Below, piece after piece: positions 7,170 through 14,233 of a stretch of DNA of 41,735 bases. The DNA is taken from positions 1 to 41,735 of IMG/VR virus record IMGVR_UViG_3300006805_000054, one strand, 5' to 3'. How positions within the stretch are numbered: the stretch's first letter is position 1; each line of letters starts with the position of its first letter. A program made the position numbers and the translations under genes. The notes below the pieces were generated by a model. The model had not been told where the DNA came from and ran no database searches. It was given only the letters and a program-made list of their open reading frames with translations. This DNA comes from a virus.

Positions 7170-8195
7170 ATGAGCGACCAGCCCGCACAGCCCGCCGACT
7201 TCGGCCCCCCGTTCCCGTACTTCGGCGGCAAGTCGATGGTTGCCCCGATCGTCTGGTCGGCGTTCGGTGACGTGGAGAACTACGTCGAGCCCTTCTTTGG
7301 GACCGGGGCGGTCCTGTTCCGCCGCCCCGGGGTTCGCGGCGTGGAGACGGTCAACGACGCGGACGGGCTGCTCGCAAACTTTTGGCGCGCGACCCAGCGC
7401 GACCCGGACGCGGTGGCGGAACACGCGGACAACCCGGTGAACGAGTGCGACCTGCACGCGCGGCACCTGTGGCTGAACGGCCAGCGTGACCGCATCACCG
7501 AGCGGCTCATGGGCGACCCGGACTTTTACGACGCGAAGGCGGCGGGGTGGTGGGTGTATGGCGCGTGCTGCTGGATCGGTGGCGGCTGGTGCAGCGAGAA
7601 AGGCCCGTGGGTGTCGGTTGACGGCGTGATGGTGCTGGGCGACGCGGGTAGTGGCGTGAAGCGCCAACGCCCGCACATGGGCACCGCGGGTACGGGCGTG
7701 AACCGCCAACTCCCGCACGTGTCCGGGTGCGACGGCAGGAGGGCGTACCTCAAAGCCATGCTCGCCGCGTACCGCGACCGCCTGCGGCACGTCCGGGTCG
7801 CGTGCGGCGACTGGTCCCGCGTCTGCGGGCCGTCCGTGACACACAAGCACGGCACGACCGGCGTATTTCTCGACCCGCCGTACTCCGCCGGGGCGGGGCG
7901 CGACATGAACTGCTACGCGGTCGATTGCGGGTCGGTCGCGCACCGCGTCCGCGAGTGGGCCGTCGAGGCCGGCAAGCGCAAGGACATGCGGATCATTCTC
8001 GCCGGGTACGAGGGGGAACACCCCATGCCGCCGGACTGGCGCGTGGTGGCGTGGAAGGCCAAAGGCGGGTACGGCAACCAGGCCGACGAGAACCCCAACG
8101 CGCACCGCGAGCGGCTGTGGATGAGCCCCGCGTGTGCCGCCGCAAACGACGACGGCTGCCTGTTCGCAAGCGCCAACGAAGGAGACCGCACATGA
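7170..8195 (+). CDS. D12-class DNA adenine methyltransferase (Dam-like)
   Basis: 341 residues; ATG preceded by TAGGAGA. The three family signatures are present in the D12 order: FPYFGGKS at residues 15-22 and VEPFFGTGA at 39-47 (AdoMet binding), then FLDPPYSAG with the catalytic DPPY at 235-238. The protein should methylate adenine N6; the recognition sequence cannot be read. Residues about 125-205 carry a Gly/Trp-rich insertion (WVYGACCWIGGGW, and two near-copies of a G-V-x-RQ-x-PH-type segment) seen in many phage-borne relatives. Overlaps the following gene by ATGA. It is the third methyltransferase in 6 kb. Confidence 0.9.
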   Translation: MSDQPAQPADFGPPFPYFGGKSMVAPIVWSAFGDVENYVEPFFGTGAVLFRRPGVRGVETVNDADGLLANFWRATQRDPDAVAEHADNPVNECDLHARHLWLNGQRDRITERLMGDPDFYDAKAAGWWVYGACCWIGGGWCSEKGPWVSVDGVMVLGDAGSGVKRQRPHMGTAGTGVNRQLPHVSGCDGRRAYLKAMLAAYRDRLRHVRVACGDWSRVCGPSVTHKHGTTGVFLDPPYSAGAGRDMNCYAVDCGSVAHRVREWAVEAGKRKDMRIILAGYEGEHPMPPDWRVVAWKAKGGYGNQADENPNAHRERLWMSPACAAANDDGCLFASANEGDRT

Positions 8196-8989
8196 TCGTT
8201 GACTCAACCATCCACATCGCCCACGTCGGCGCGCACGGCGCGAACCACTCGCCGTGGGTCCACCTCAACCTCCAAGACCTGAGCCCGCCCGGGCACGACC
8301 TGCTGACCGTCCTCCACGACCCCAAGGGCCGCAACGCCCGCATCGACGCCTGGGCCACCGCGCTCCGCACGTTCGACAAGGGCCTGCTTTACGTCAAGGG
8401 CCTCCGCAACGGGGCACCGCTCTCGGGCGTCTCGATCGAGGGCGAGCGGATGGTACCCGTGCCCCACGACACGAACATGATGCACAACTCCGACAGCATC
8501 CGCTCGCGCGGGCTGGCGATCGCGCGTGTGCTGTGGCAAATCGGCTGGGTCATGGGCGTTCCCCGCGTGATCCCCTACGGCTCGGCCCAGGTACTCGCGG
8601 CGTGGCTGAATAACCCAGACAACGTCCACGGCATTCAGTCTGTCACGTGGTATAGGTGGCACCGCACGTCCACGGGACATCTCCGCGGAGTGCCGCCGTG
8701 CCAGTCCTTCTACGGGTGGAACCAACCCTGGCTCATCGAAGCCGCACTCGATCGCCACGCGGCGTCGGGCCGCATCACGAAGTCCACGCCCCTCGTCGTG
8801 TTCATCGCTCCGACGGACACGAACGCGAGCATGCAGGCCGCTTCTGTCCGTAACCACCCCCTGCCGTGCCGCCTCGTCTCCTGGCACAAGGCCGACAAGG
8901 CGGACACCGCGACGGCCGGGGTTGACGCCGTGAAGAAGCTCGCGGCGGACACCGGCCTGACACTCGGGTGCGAGGTGGCCAATGGGTGA
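8192..8989 (+). CDS. Hypothetical protein
   Basis: 265 residues; ATG overlaps the previous stop with AGGAGA upstream. No family is recognised. The N-terminal part (DSTIHIAHVGAHGANHSPW) and a central GLAIARVLWQIGWVMGVPRVIPYG segment suggest a globular alpha/beta enzyme-like fold; SVTWYRWHRTSTGHLRG and a VVFIAPTDTNASM strand-turn are distinctive. Several His residues (H9, H13, H17 region and HDTNMMHNSD) could bind metal, but no canonical metallo-enzyme motif is complete. Codon use matches its neighbours. Confidence 0.7.
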   Translation: MIVDSTIHIAHVGAHGANHSPWVHLNLQDLSPPGHDLLTVLHDPKGRNARIDAWATALRTFDKGLLYVKGLRNGAPLSGVSIEGERMVPVPHDTNMMHNSDSIRSRGLAIARVLWQIGWVMGVPRVIPYGSAQVLAAWLNNPDNVHGIQSVTWYRWHRTSTGHLRGVPPCQSFYGWNQPWLIEAALDRHAASGRITKSTPLVVFIAPTDTNASMQAASVRNHPLPCRLVSWHKADKADTATAGVDAVKKLAADTGLTLGCEVANG

Positions 8990-9416
8990 TCCCAAAGTGA
9001 CGTTTCCGGGCGTGGTCGTGCTCCCGGGCGAGGAGGCGGCCATCGCCCGAGCCGTCGCCATCGGCGACGAGTGGGGGTACGGCAACCTGATCGTCAGGCT
9101 CCAGGAGGCTTGGGGCAGGCGCCTCAAGGACAAGTGGGGGGTAGGCGACGGGAGCCCCCACCCGTGGGGCGGGTACGCCTACGACGACTACAAGCGGGAG
9201 TTGAAGGCGCTCGAGGACAAACTGGCGGCGGCTGTCGTGGACGTCTCCACCCTCCATTCCGAGGTCCGCAGGCTTGCGGCAGAGCTGGCGGCCGGCAGCG
9301 TGCCCGCGGGGAAGTGGACGCCGGACTCATGGGAGGCAATGGTGAGCGAGGACGCACGCCCCGCGATGGGGATGGCCCCGCGTCCTAAACCGCAACCAAA
9401 GCGCAATCACAAGTGA
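8982..9416 (+). CDS. Hypothetical coiled-coil protein
   Basis: 144 residues; ATG eight bases before the end of the upstream gene, in another frame. The N-terminal 70 residues look globular (DEWGYGNLIVRLQEAWGRR, HPWGGYAYDDYKRE), followed by a clear helical coiled-coil stretch at about 70-105 (LKALEDKLAAAVV, TLHSEVRRLAAELA). The tail is Pro/Lys/Arg-rich (RPKPQPKRNHK). Similar phage proteins annotated only as hypothetical place the tyrosine/tryptophan segment before a coiled coil. It is the last gene of the early block and its stop lies inside a 9-bp inverted repeat. Confidence 0.7.
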   Translation: MGDPKVTFPGVVVLPGEEAAIARAVAIGDEWGYGNLIVRLQEAWGRRLKDKWGVGDGSPHPWGGYAYDDYKRELKALEDKLAAAVVDVSTLHSEVRRLAAELAAGSVPAGKWTPDSWEAMVSEDARPAMGMAPRPKPQPKRNHK

Positions 9417-9542
9417 AATCGGCACTTGTGAAGAACCTCCGCGCACGCACCCGAGGAGCCGAGCGTGGGTGACAGACAGGTGACACTAAGGGAAGAACGC
9501 AGGTGTCCCACGGAGCGGGACACGCGGGACAGGCGGGACACA
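9407..9542. promoter_or_regulatory. Repeat-rich junction between early and late blocks
   Basis: Three structures lie in a row in this gene-poor stretch. (1) A 9-bp inverted repeat, TCACAAGTG at 9407-9415 and CACTTGTGA at 9423-9431, overlaps the upstream stop. (2) The heptamer GGTGACA occurs at 9468-9474 and again at 9479-9485, 11 bp apart, about one helical turn. (3) GTGTCCC (9503-9509) and GGGACAC (9517-9523) form a 7-bp inverted repeat, and CGGGACA recurs three times at a 9-bp period (9516, 9525, 9534). These look like operator or iteron sites. The last set could instead encode a Gly/His-Ala repeat if the downstream gene starts at GTG 9503. Confidence 0.5.
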
Positions 9543-9604
9543 CGGCAGGAGGCCCGCACCAGGCGCACGGCGGCGCGGGGACCAAACGCACAGGACGCGA
9601 GAAC

Positions 9605-9934
9605 ATGGGATACAGAGGCGAGATGCTCAAAGGGGTGGACGCGAACCGGGAGGCGCAGGTGGCAGCGTTCCGGGAGATGCAGGAGGGCTCACGCAACATC
9701 GGGAGGGGTTCCCCGGTGGTGGTAGACCGTGGTATGGACGAGTCAGAGCACTTCGCGGGCTGGGTCATGGAGTCCAGGCGTGGGCTCGTGGACTCTCTGC
9801 TGGTCCTGCCGATCAGCGAGCCAAACCGGAGGGACCGCTACCGCCACATCTGCGCTGACCAGGCGAGGCGACCGACGGCAAGAGAGCTGGCCGGGTATGG
9901 GCTGGACAAAGCCCCACGCCCACGAAAGACTTAG
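9605..9934 (+). CDS. Hypothetical protein
   Basis: 109 residues from ATG 9605. An in-frame GTG at 9503 would add 34 residues of low-complexity Gly/His/Ala sequence encoded by the iteron-like repeats, so the later start is preferred, though neither has a strong ribosome site. The protein is charged and helical: EMLKGVDANREAQVAAFREM, then SEHFAGWVMESRRGLVDSLL and a basic tail (APRPRKT). No family recognised. It opens the second block and precedes the first promoter-hairpin element by about 150 bases. Confidence 0.6.
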   Translation: MGYRGEMLKGVDANREAQVAAFREMQEGSRNIGRGSPVVVDRGMDESEHFAGWVMESRRGLVDSLLVLPISEPNRRDRYRHICADQARRPTARELAGYGLDKAPRPRKT

Positions 9935-10083
9935 ACCAGGCATCCATCCTGTTAGGTATTCCCAAACGGCGAGGGGAAGTCGGGCAGTTCTATCTGCACA
10001 TCGGGCGCGTCGCAATGGCGGCGAGGCGGGGGTGCGCGAGGCGTGCGGTCCCACATCTGGCCGCGCGGTGGTCGGAGCAAGGC
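9935..10083 (+). other. Gap with an open frame lacking a normal start
   Basis: No gene is called here. One frame stays open from 9859 to a TAA at 10084-10086 with a GC-rich third position and sensible residues (GIPKRRGEVGQFYLHIGRVAM, described in parts), but the only standard start in the open part is ATG 10015, which has no ribosome site and gives 23 residues. It is the -1 frame relative to the gene ending at 9934. It may be a decayed gene, a frameshifted extension or chance. Confidence 0.3.
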
Positions 10084-10122
10084 TAATGTTCGCCGGTTGC
10101 ACGGGCGCCAAGGGGCGCCGCC
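10084..10122 (+). promoter_or_regulatory. Promoter-hairpin leader 1
   Basis: TAATGT (10084-10089) is a -10-like hexamer. Five bases later comes GGTTGCACGGGCGC, where the GG at 10095 would suit a transcription start. GGCGCC (10104-10109), loop AAGG, GGCGCC (10114-10119) forms a 6-bp hairpin whose loop and first stem bases give the ribosome site AAGGGG, seven bases before ATG 10123. No -35 box is evident. Same architecture as the elements before 11838, 16350 and 18228. Confidence 0.6.
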
Positions 10123-11793
10123 ATGCTGACCTACAACGATGTCGGAGACGTCTACCCCCCGCGTGGCGACCAGCGATGGGCGGTGATCGGTGCCCTGTTT
10201 CTCCGGGCCGCATCCGGCCAGGTGCATGTCGCCCTGATCGACGACAGCCAGGGGACGATCGGCGGCTCATACGGCGGCGGACCGTGCGCCCTGATGATGA
10301 TGCTGAACCAGGCGAGCGGGACCAAGATCCCCGGGACGCCGTGGATGCCGGCTCGCGCCCGCGGATCGACCGGGGGCTATTTCCCGGCGTCGCACACGGC
10401 GAGAAGCCCGAGCAACGTCGGGACGATCGACCAGAGCAAGTTCCCGCCGGGGTTCGCAGGGCCGATCAGCCCCGCGGCGCCGTACCCAGGAGATTTCGGC
10501 AGCGCGGACGCTGGCCTCGGCGTGTGCATGATGCCGGACTCGCTCCGCGTCGAGCACAACATCGACATGATCTGCCAGGGGCAGACCAGCCTGCTCACGA
10601 AGGACGACACGAACTGGTACATGGACGTGCTCGCCGTGGGGTGCAACGACGCGAATGTCCACGGCGGGACCGCCGGCGATGAGATCACGGTGAATGCGTG
10701 GAAGGGGTCGCAGCCCGCGATCTACTTCGGCGGCGGGTCGCCCGCTGGCACGCTCACGTTCAGCAACACCTCGACCGCCCTGGACCTCACGACGGTCGGC
10801 GTGGACGACCCCGCGGCTGTCCACACGGTCGGTCCCTTCCCGTTCGGTGCCGAGAACTACATCGGGGCGCGGGCAACGGGCGGGCAGGCGGGCAAGGTCC
10901 GCATCGGCGCCTTCCGGGTGTACCACCGCACCGAGCCGGGCTGGTTCGTGCATGTGTTCTCCGAGGGCGGCTACCGGATCATCGCGTCGTCGTCCTGGTA
11001 CACCGACCACGCCAACAGCGGCCCGTTCTTCCGCAAACTGTTCTCCGTGGCGCGGGATGAAAAGCCGGACCTGTCGATCTTCGGCCTTGGCACCAACGAC
11101 ATCTTCGGTGCTTCCCCCCGGTCGGCGGAGGAATACAAGGCGGAGATACGGCTGTTCTTCGACTGGTACTGGGGCGAGAGCGGGGGTTGGCACCCCACGA
11201 TCATCAAGGGCGAGCCGTGGCGGGGCGACTCGGCGACGTCGAACTACGCCACCTACATCGTCGAGTACGGCAAGATGGCGGGTGCGATCAAGGAGTTGAT
11301 CGACGAGGGCTACCCGATCCTGTTCTACAACGGGCTGCTGTCGAGCGTCCGCTACTCGGGCAGCCTGACGGCCGCGTACCTGAGCGAAACGATCTTCCTG
11401 GACGACTTCTCAACGCTGGTCAACGCCGCCGGTCCGGTGACGATCACACAGAACGTCCACTACGTCTCGCACCTGCGGCGCGGGCACTTTCAGCATTTCC
11501 TGTGGACCGGTGCAACGACGACCATCGGGACTGCCGGCGTCATCAGCTCGACGCGCCATGGCCCTGGTGGCGACCTGACGATCGGGGCGCCGGTCAGCGC
11601 GGCCCCGGTGGACTCATGGCAGCCGATCTTCCCGGAGGCTGGACGCCAGGGCAACGTGGGGGCCGGGGCGCCAAACGACTTCGTGCATCTGTGCTCGTCC
11701 GGCCAGCAGGAGGAGTGGGCCAGGTTCACGCGATCGGCGCTCGGCGCCGCCGCAGCGGTCAGGCCCGCACCGAACCGCATCTATCGCCGGTGA
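10123..11793 (+). CDS. SGNH/GDSL-hydrolase-like virion protein
   Basis: 556 residues. SGNH signatures: VALIDDSQGT with the candidate nucleophile Ser42, GLGTNDIFG with Asn325 (block III), and NDFVHLCSSGQQEEWARF with the Asp519-x-x-His522 pair (block V). SGNH enzymes deacetylate or de-esterify glycans, and in phages they occur on tail fibres and tailspikes where they trim host surface polysaccharide. About 280 residues between blocks I and III are beta-rich (ITVNAWKGSQPAIYFGGG, TLTFSNTSTALDLTTVG) and probably form a carbohydrate-binding or structural jelly roll. It is the first gene after promoter-hairpin leader 1. Enzyme class likely; substrate unknown. Confidence 0.75.
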   Translation: MLTYNDVGDVYPPRGDQRWAVIGALFLRAASGQVHVALIDDSQGTIGGSYGGGPCALMMMLNQASGTKIPGTPWMPARARGSTGGYFPASHTARSPSNVGTIDQSKFPPGFAGPISPAAPYPGDFGSADAGLGVCMMPDSLRVEHNIDMICQGQTSLLTKDDTNWYMDVLAVGCNDANVHGGTAGDEITVNAWKGSQPAIYFGGGSPAGTLTFSNTSTALDLTTVGVDDPAAVHTVGPFPFGAENYIGARATGGQAGKVRIGAFRVYHRTEPGWFVHVFSEGGYRIIASSSWYTDHANSGPFFRKLFSVARDEKPDLSIFGLGTNDIFGASPRSAEEYKAEIRLFFDWYWGESGGWHPTIIKGEPWRGDSATSNYATYIVEYGKMAGAIKELIDEGYPILFYNGLLSSVRYSGSLTAAYLSETIFLDDFSTLVNAAGPVTITQNVHYVSHLRRGHFQHFLWTGATTTIGTAGVISSTRHGPGGDLTIGAPVSAAPVDSWQPIFPEAGRQGNVGAGAPNDFVHLCSSGQQEEWARFTRSALGAAAAVRPAPNRIYRR

Positions 11794-11799
11794 GCCGGG

Positions 11800-11837
11800 T
11801 ATAGTTGCCCGGTTGCCCGGGCGCCAGGAGCGTCGCC
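11800..11837 (+). promoter_or_regulatory. Promoter-hairpin leader 2
   Basis: TATAGT (11800-11805), a good -10 hexamer, then five bases and GGTTGCCCGGGCGCC, nearly identical to leader 1. The hairpin is weaker: GGCG (11820-11823) with CGCC (11834-11837), with AGGAG in the loop, seven bases before GTG 11838. It begins within ten bases of the previous stop codon. Confidence 0.6.
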
Positions 11838-12461
11838 GTGGCACCCATCCTCACACACCCGTGTGCGCTCAACAAGACAGCCGTGGTCACGGTTCAGGAC
11901 CGCTGGGCGCCATGCTCGATCGACGAAAGCAACCAGAACGGGACGTGGACGACCAACAGCGGCGCCCTGAGCGCCGCGTCGTCGTACATCCACCAGACGG
12001 CGGCACCGTCCGGCGCGTCCGCCGCTACCAACGGTCGGTATGTGGTGACGAACATCGAGCCATGCAACCGGCTGGAGTTCCGGTTCGCGGTGAACGACTC
12101 CAGCGACCCGAACAACATGGTGGTTGTGGGTCGCCTGTGGCTGCTCGACGAGGCCGGGGTATCCAACGACGTCACGGAACTGCTCGGCGAGTACGCCGGC
12201 GACCTGACGATCACCAGCGGCAACACCGCGCTCGCCACGGGCTCGAAGATGCTCAACGCCACCGGCACCTCGAAGTGGGCCGACACCATCGCGTTCTCGC
12301 CCGACCGCACATACGGCGGCGCGCAGGTGGTGGGGAGCGTTGCCGATGACGCCGCGGCTGTTCTGAGTGTGGATTTCCGCGGCAAGCGCGGGTACGTTCT
12401 GGAGTTGAGTTCAACCGGCGGGAGCGCCGACGCGATCCTGCCCATGCACCGGCGAATCTGA
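11838..12461 (+). CDS. Putative beta-rich virion protein
   Basis: 207 residues from GTG 11838, chosen because the AGGAG ribosome site in the leader lies seven bases upstream; the frame can be extended to 11805 only by entering the leader. The composition (Ser/Thr/Asn/Val, few Lys) and segments such as RLEFRFAVNDSSDPNNMVVVGRL and GSKMLNATGTSKWADTIAFS point to a beta-sandwich typical of head decoration or fibre-associated proteins. No family is recognised. A similar flavour is seen in the products of 26360, 32449 and 37045. Confidence 0.65.
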   Translation: MAPILTHPCALNKTAVVTVQDRWAPCSIDESNQNGTWTTNSGALSAASSYIHQTAAPSGASAATNGRYVVTNIEPCNRLEFRFAVNDSSDPNNMVVVGRLWLLDEAGVSNDVTELLGEYAGDLTITSGNTALATGSKMLNATGTSKWADTIAFSPDRTYGGAQVVGSVADDAAAVLSVDFRGKRGYVLELSSTGGSADAILPMHRRI

Positions 12462-12487
12462 TCCGCACAGCCTGGAGGCCCCCCACG

Positions 12488-13201
12488 ATGTCCTGGTACG
12501 ACCCCGACGCCGTTCTGACCTACCCCTCCGACCTGACATGGGAAAAGGCGATGGTGCTCCTGCACCACTACGAGGTGGGCCGGAAGACCAACGACCGCAT
12601 GGTGCGGTGGCGCGAGATGATCGACGCCATTTACACCAAGCACGGTTTCCAGGCGTTCGACGCGGCGACGGAGCTGCGAGAGAACGACAGCCCCACACTC
12701 CTCCTGTTCGAGCCCGGCAAGCCGCACTCCGAGCGGCATCGGCTGCCCGAAACATGCTTCCGCGATCCGGTTCCCCTGTTCGCCGCGATCAACGACGCCG
12801 AGCGGCGGCACAACGAGAGGTACGAGGCGCTCCACGAGAAGTACCGCAACGACAAGGCCGCCGGCAAGAAGGTGTCCGAGCCGGCCATCAAGAAGGTGCT
12901 CCTCACGCAGATGCCCAGCCAGGAGGACACCGCCGGGCTCGGGCTCACCCAGGCCCAGCCTGCGACCGCGGCGATGCGCGAGGGCGATGTCGTGATGAAC
13001 GGGTCAACCCCCTGCGAGCTGGTGCGGGAGAACGGCCGCATGGTGCTCCGCCCGCTCGCGGTGATGCAGCCGCCCGAGGTCGCGGCCCCCGTTGGCGATG
13101 ATCGTGCCCAGCGTCCGGCCCGGCGCAAGGAGCCCAAGCGAAAGGCCGAGCCGCCACCCCCGCCGGCGAAGGCCCGCAAGAAAGGTCATCGGGTGGCCTA
13201 A
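12488..13201 (+). CDS. Hypothetical protein with Pro-rich basic tail
   Basis: 237 residues; TGGAGG ribosome site before the ATG. Residues 1-130 look globular and helical (DLTWEKAMVLLHHYEVGR, REMIDAIYTKHGFQAF, AAINDAERRHNERYEALHEK). The rest is linker-like, with a short beta-hairpin (GSTPCELVRENGRMVLRPL) and a disordered basic end (EPKRKAEPPPPPAKARKK). The tail suggests binding to DNA or to acidic partners. No family assigned. Its stop codon abuts the start of the LuxR-type gene. Confidence 0.65.
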   Translation: MSWYDPDAVLTYPSDLTWEKAMVLLHHYEVGRKTNDRMVRWREMIDAIYTKHGFQAFDAATELRENDSPTLLLFEPGKPHSERHRLPETCFRDPVPLFAAINDAERRHNERYEALHEKYRNDKAAGKKVSEPAIKKVLLTQMPSQEDTAGLGLTQAQPATAAMREGDVVMNGSTPCELVRENGRMVLRPLAVMQPPEVAAPVGDDRAQRPARRKEPKRKAEPPPPPAKARKKGHRVA

Positions 13202-13459
13202 ATGGTGATGGAGCCAACGCCCCCAAGGCTCCCCACCTTGTCGGAGATGAGCGCTCTGACGCGATGCGAGCGCGATGTACTCCGGCTTGTCGGGTTGTGC
13301 AAGTCAGACCGTGAGATCGCCAGGGCGTGCAGCCGAACCGTCGGCACCGTCAGGTTCCACCTCTACCACATCAGGGTCAAGCTCGGCGTGCGGCGCCGCG
13401 AGCACCTCGCGCTGGTGGCGGTTCTTCGCGGGCTGTCTCGGGCCCCTTCTGATCTGTGA
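13202..13459 (+). CDS. LuxR-type (GerE) helix-turn-helix protein
   Basis: 85 residues, almost nothing but a GerE DNA-binding domain: LTRCERDVLRLVGLCKSDREIA (about 19-40), then TVGTVRFHLYHIRVKLGV (47-63) with the recognition helix, then REHLALVAVLRGL. Stand-alone GerE domains dimerise on operator DNA; without a receiver or autoinducer domain, activity would be set by its level alone. It starts directly after the previous stop, and no strong ribosome site is visible, so it may be coupled. It lies inside the late region and its 3' end overlaps a convergent minus-strand gene, so it is a candidate regulator of late transcription. Confidence 0.8.
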   Translation: MVMEPTPPRLPTLSEMSALTRCERDVLRLVGLCKSDREIARACSRTVGTVRFHLYHIRVKLGVRRREHLALVAVLRGLSRAPSDL

Positions 13460-13760
13460 CATGGTCCATATCCACGACCAGCACGAGGAGCGATCGCCCG
13501 TCGGACGGGTCGGCCGTCAGTATGGCGGCGTTCCGCTCCGTGCCCTCCACGACGTCGAAGCGTCGCCCGGGGTACTGCTCGTGGCTCGGCAGCGTCAACC
13601 AGCAGATGCCGCGGTCGATCGGGGCGGCGTGGCCGCGCTCGAGGACGGCAAGCAGCCACGGGTCACTGGCCATCTTGGCGACCAGCGCCATGGCGGACTC
13701 GGGCGTGAGGCGTTCGAGGCGTTCCTTGGCTTCCTCTGCGCGGGGGTGCAGGCTGGGCAT
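13377..13760 (-). CDS. Sole minus-strand gene, hypothetical
   Basis: 127 residues from the ATG complementary to 13758-13760. The minus frame has a strongly GC-rich third position and a natural composition (RAEEAKERLERLTPESAMALVAK, then SDPWLLAVLERG and AAILTADPSDGRSLLVLVVD), whereas the opposite-strand frames read as Ser/Arg-rich noise. No ribosome site is apparent; a TTG at 13827-13829 is an alternative start. It converges on the LuxR-type gene with an 83-base overlap and diverges from the putative small terminase gene 17 bases away. No family is recognised. In an otherwise one-directional genome this looks like an inserted accessory gene or an antisense regulator gene. Confidence 0.65.
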   Translation of the reverse strand: MPSLHPRAEEAKERLERLTPESAMALVAKMASDPWLLAVLERGHAAPIDRGICWLTLPSHEQYPGRRFDVVEGTERNAAILTADPSDGRSLLVLVVDMDHVTDQKGPETAREEPPPARGARGAARRA

Positions 13761-13777
13761 GAAAGGACGGTAGGAGC

Positions 13778-14218
13778 ATGAGCCGATACCCAGGACGGCG
13801 CGGCAGGACGGGGAAACTGGTTCGGTCAACCGGGCCGATCGAGGTGAGGCCAGACGAGCCGCCCGCCAAACCAGACTTCGAGATCGGGCTCGGGATCACC
13901 AAGGCGCTGCGGTTCCTTGCGACCCGGCTGCGGGCTGGCAAGATGGCCACCGACGAGCTGGACAACACGATCAAGTTCGCGGTGAGGATCAGGGACAGCA
14001 AGAAGGCCAACCCGACGGCCCAGCTCGCGGCGGCGAACCTCATCCGGCTCATCAACGCCGACCTGGACCGCACCGCGGCAAGGCTCATCAGGGCCGAGGC
14101 CGACGTCACGATGGGCGGAGCCGGCAGCGGCGGGACCACTGTTGGGGCCACGGCGAGCGGCGACCCAAAGGCCGGTGGCGGAGTGACGGTCAACATCCTG
14201 ATCGCCGGGCGGCCTTGA
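13778..14218 (+). CDS. Putative small terminase subunit
   Basis: 146 residues; ATG with AAAGGA about nine bases upstream. The N-terminus is basic (RYPGRRGRTGK); residues 45-110 form helices (IGLGITKALRFLATRLRAGK, NTIKFAVRIRDSKK, AAANLIRLINADLDRTAARL); the tail is Gly/Thr-rich. The assignment rests on position immediately before the large terminase, size, and a helical core with a basic N-terminus that could recognise packaging DNA. No sequence signature of a known small-terminase family is obvious, so another role is possible. Confidence 0.5.
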   Translation: MSRYPGRRGRTGKLVRSTGPIEVRPDEPPAKPDFEIGLGITKALRFLATRLRAGKMATDELDNTIKFAVRIRDSKKANPTAQLAAANLIRLINADLDRTAARLIRAEADVTMGGAGSGGTTVGATASGDPKAGGGVTVNILIAGRP

Positions 14219-14233
14219 TGGGGGGGTGCTGGT

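Noticed and set aside
9503-9604. GTG 9503 as the start of the gene ending at 9934
   Set aside because: It would add a low-complexity Gly/His/Ala segment encoded by repeats and has no ribosome site; kept only as an alternative.
13275-13781. + strand frames through the region of the minus-strand gene
   Set aside because: Ser/Arg-rich shadow composition; the minus frame has the coding signature.
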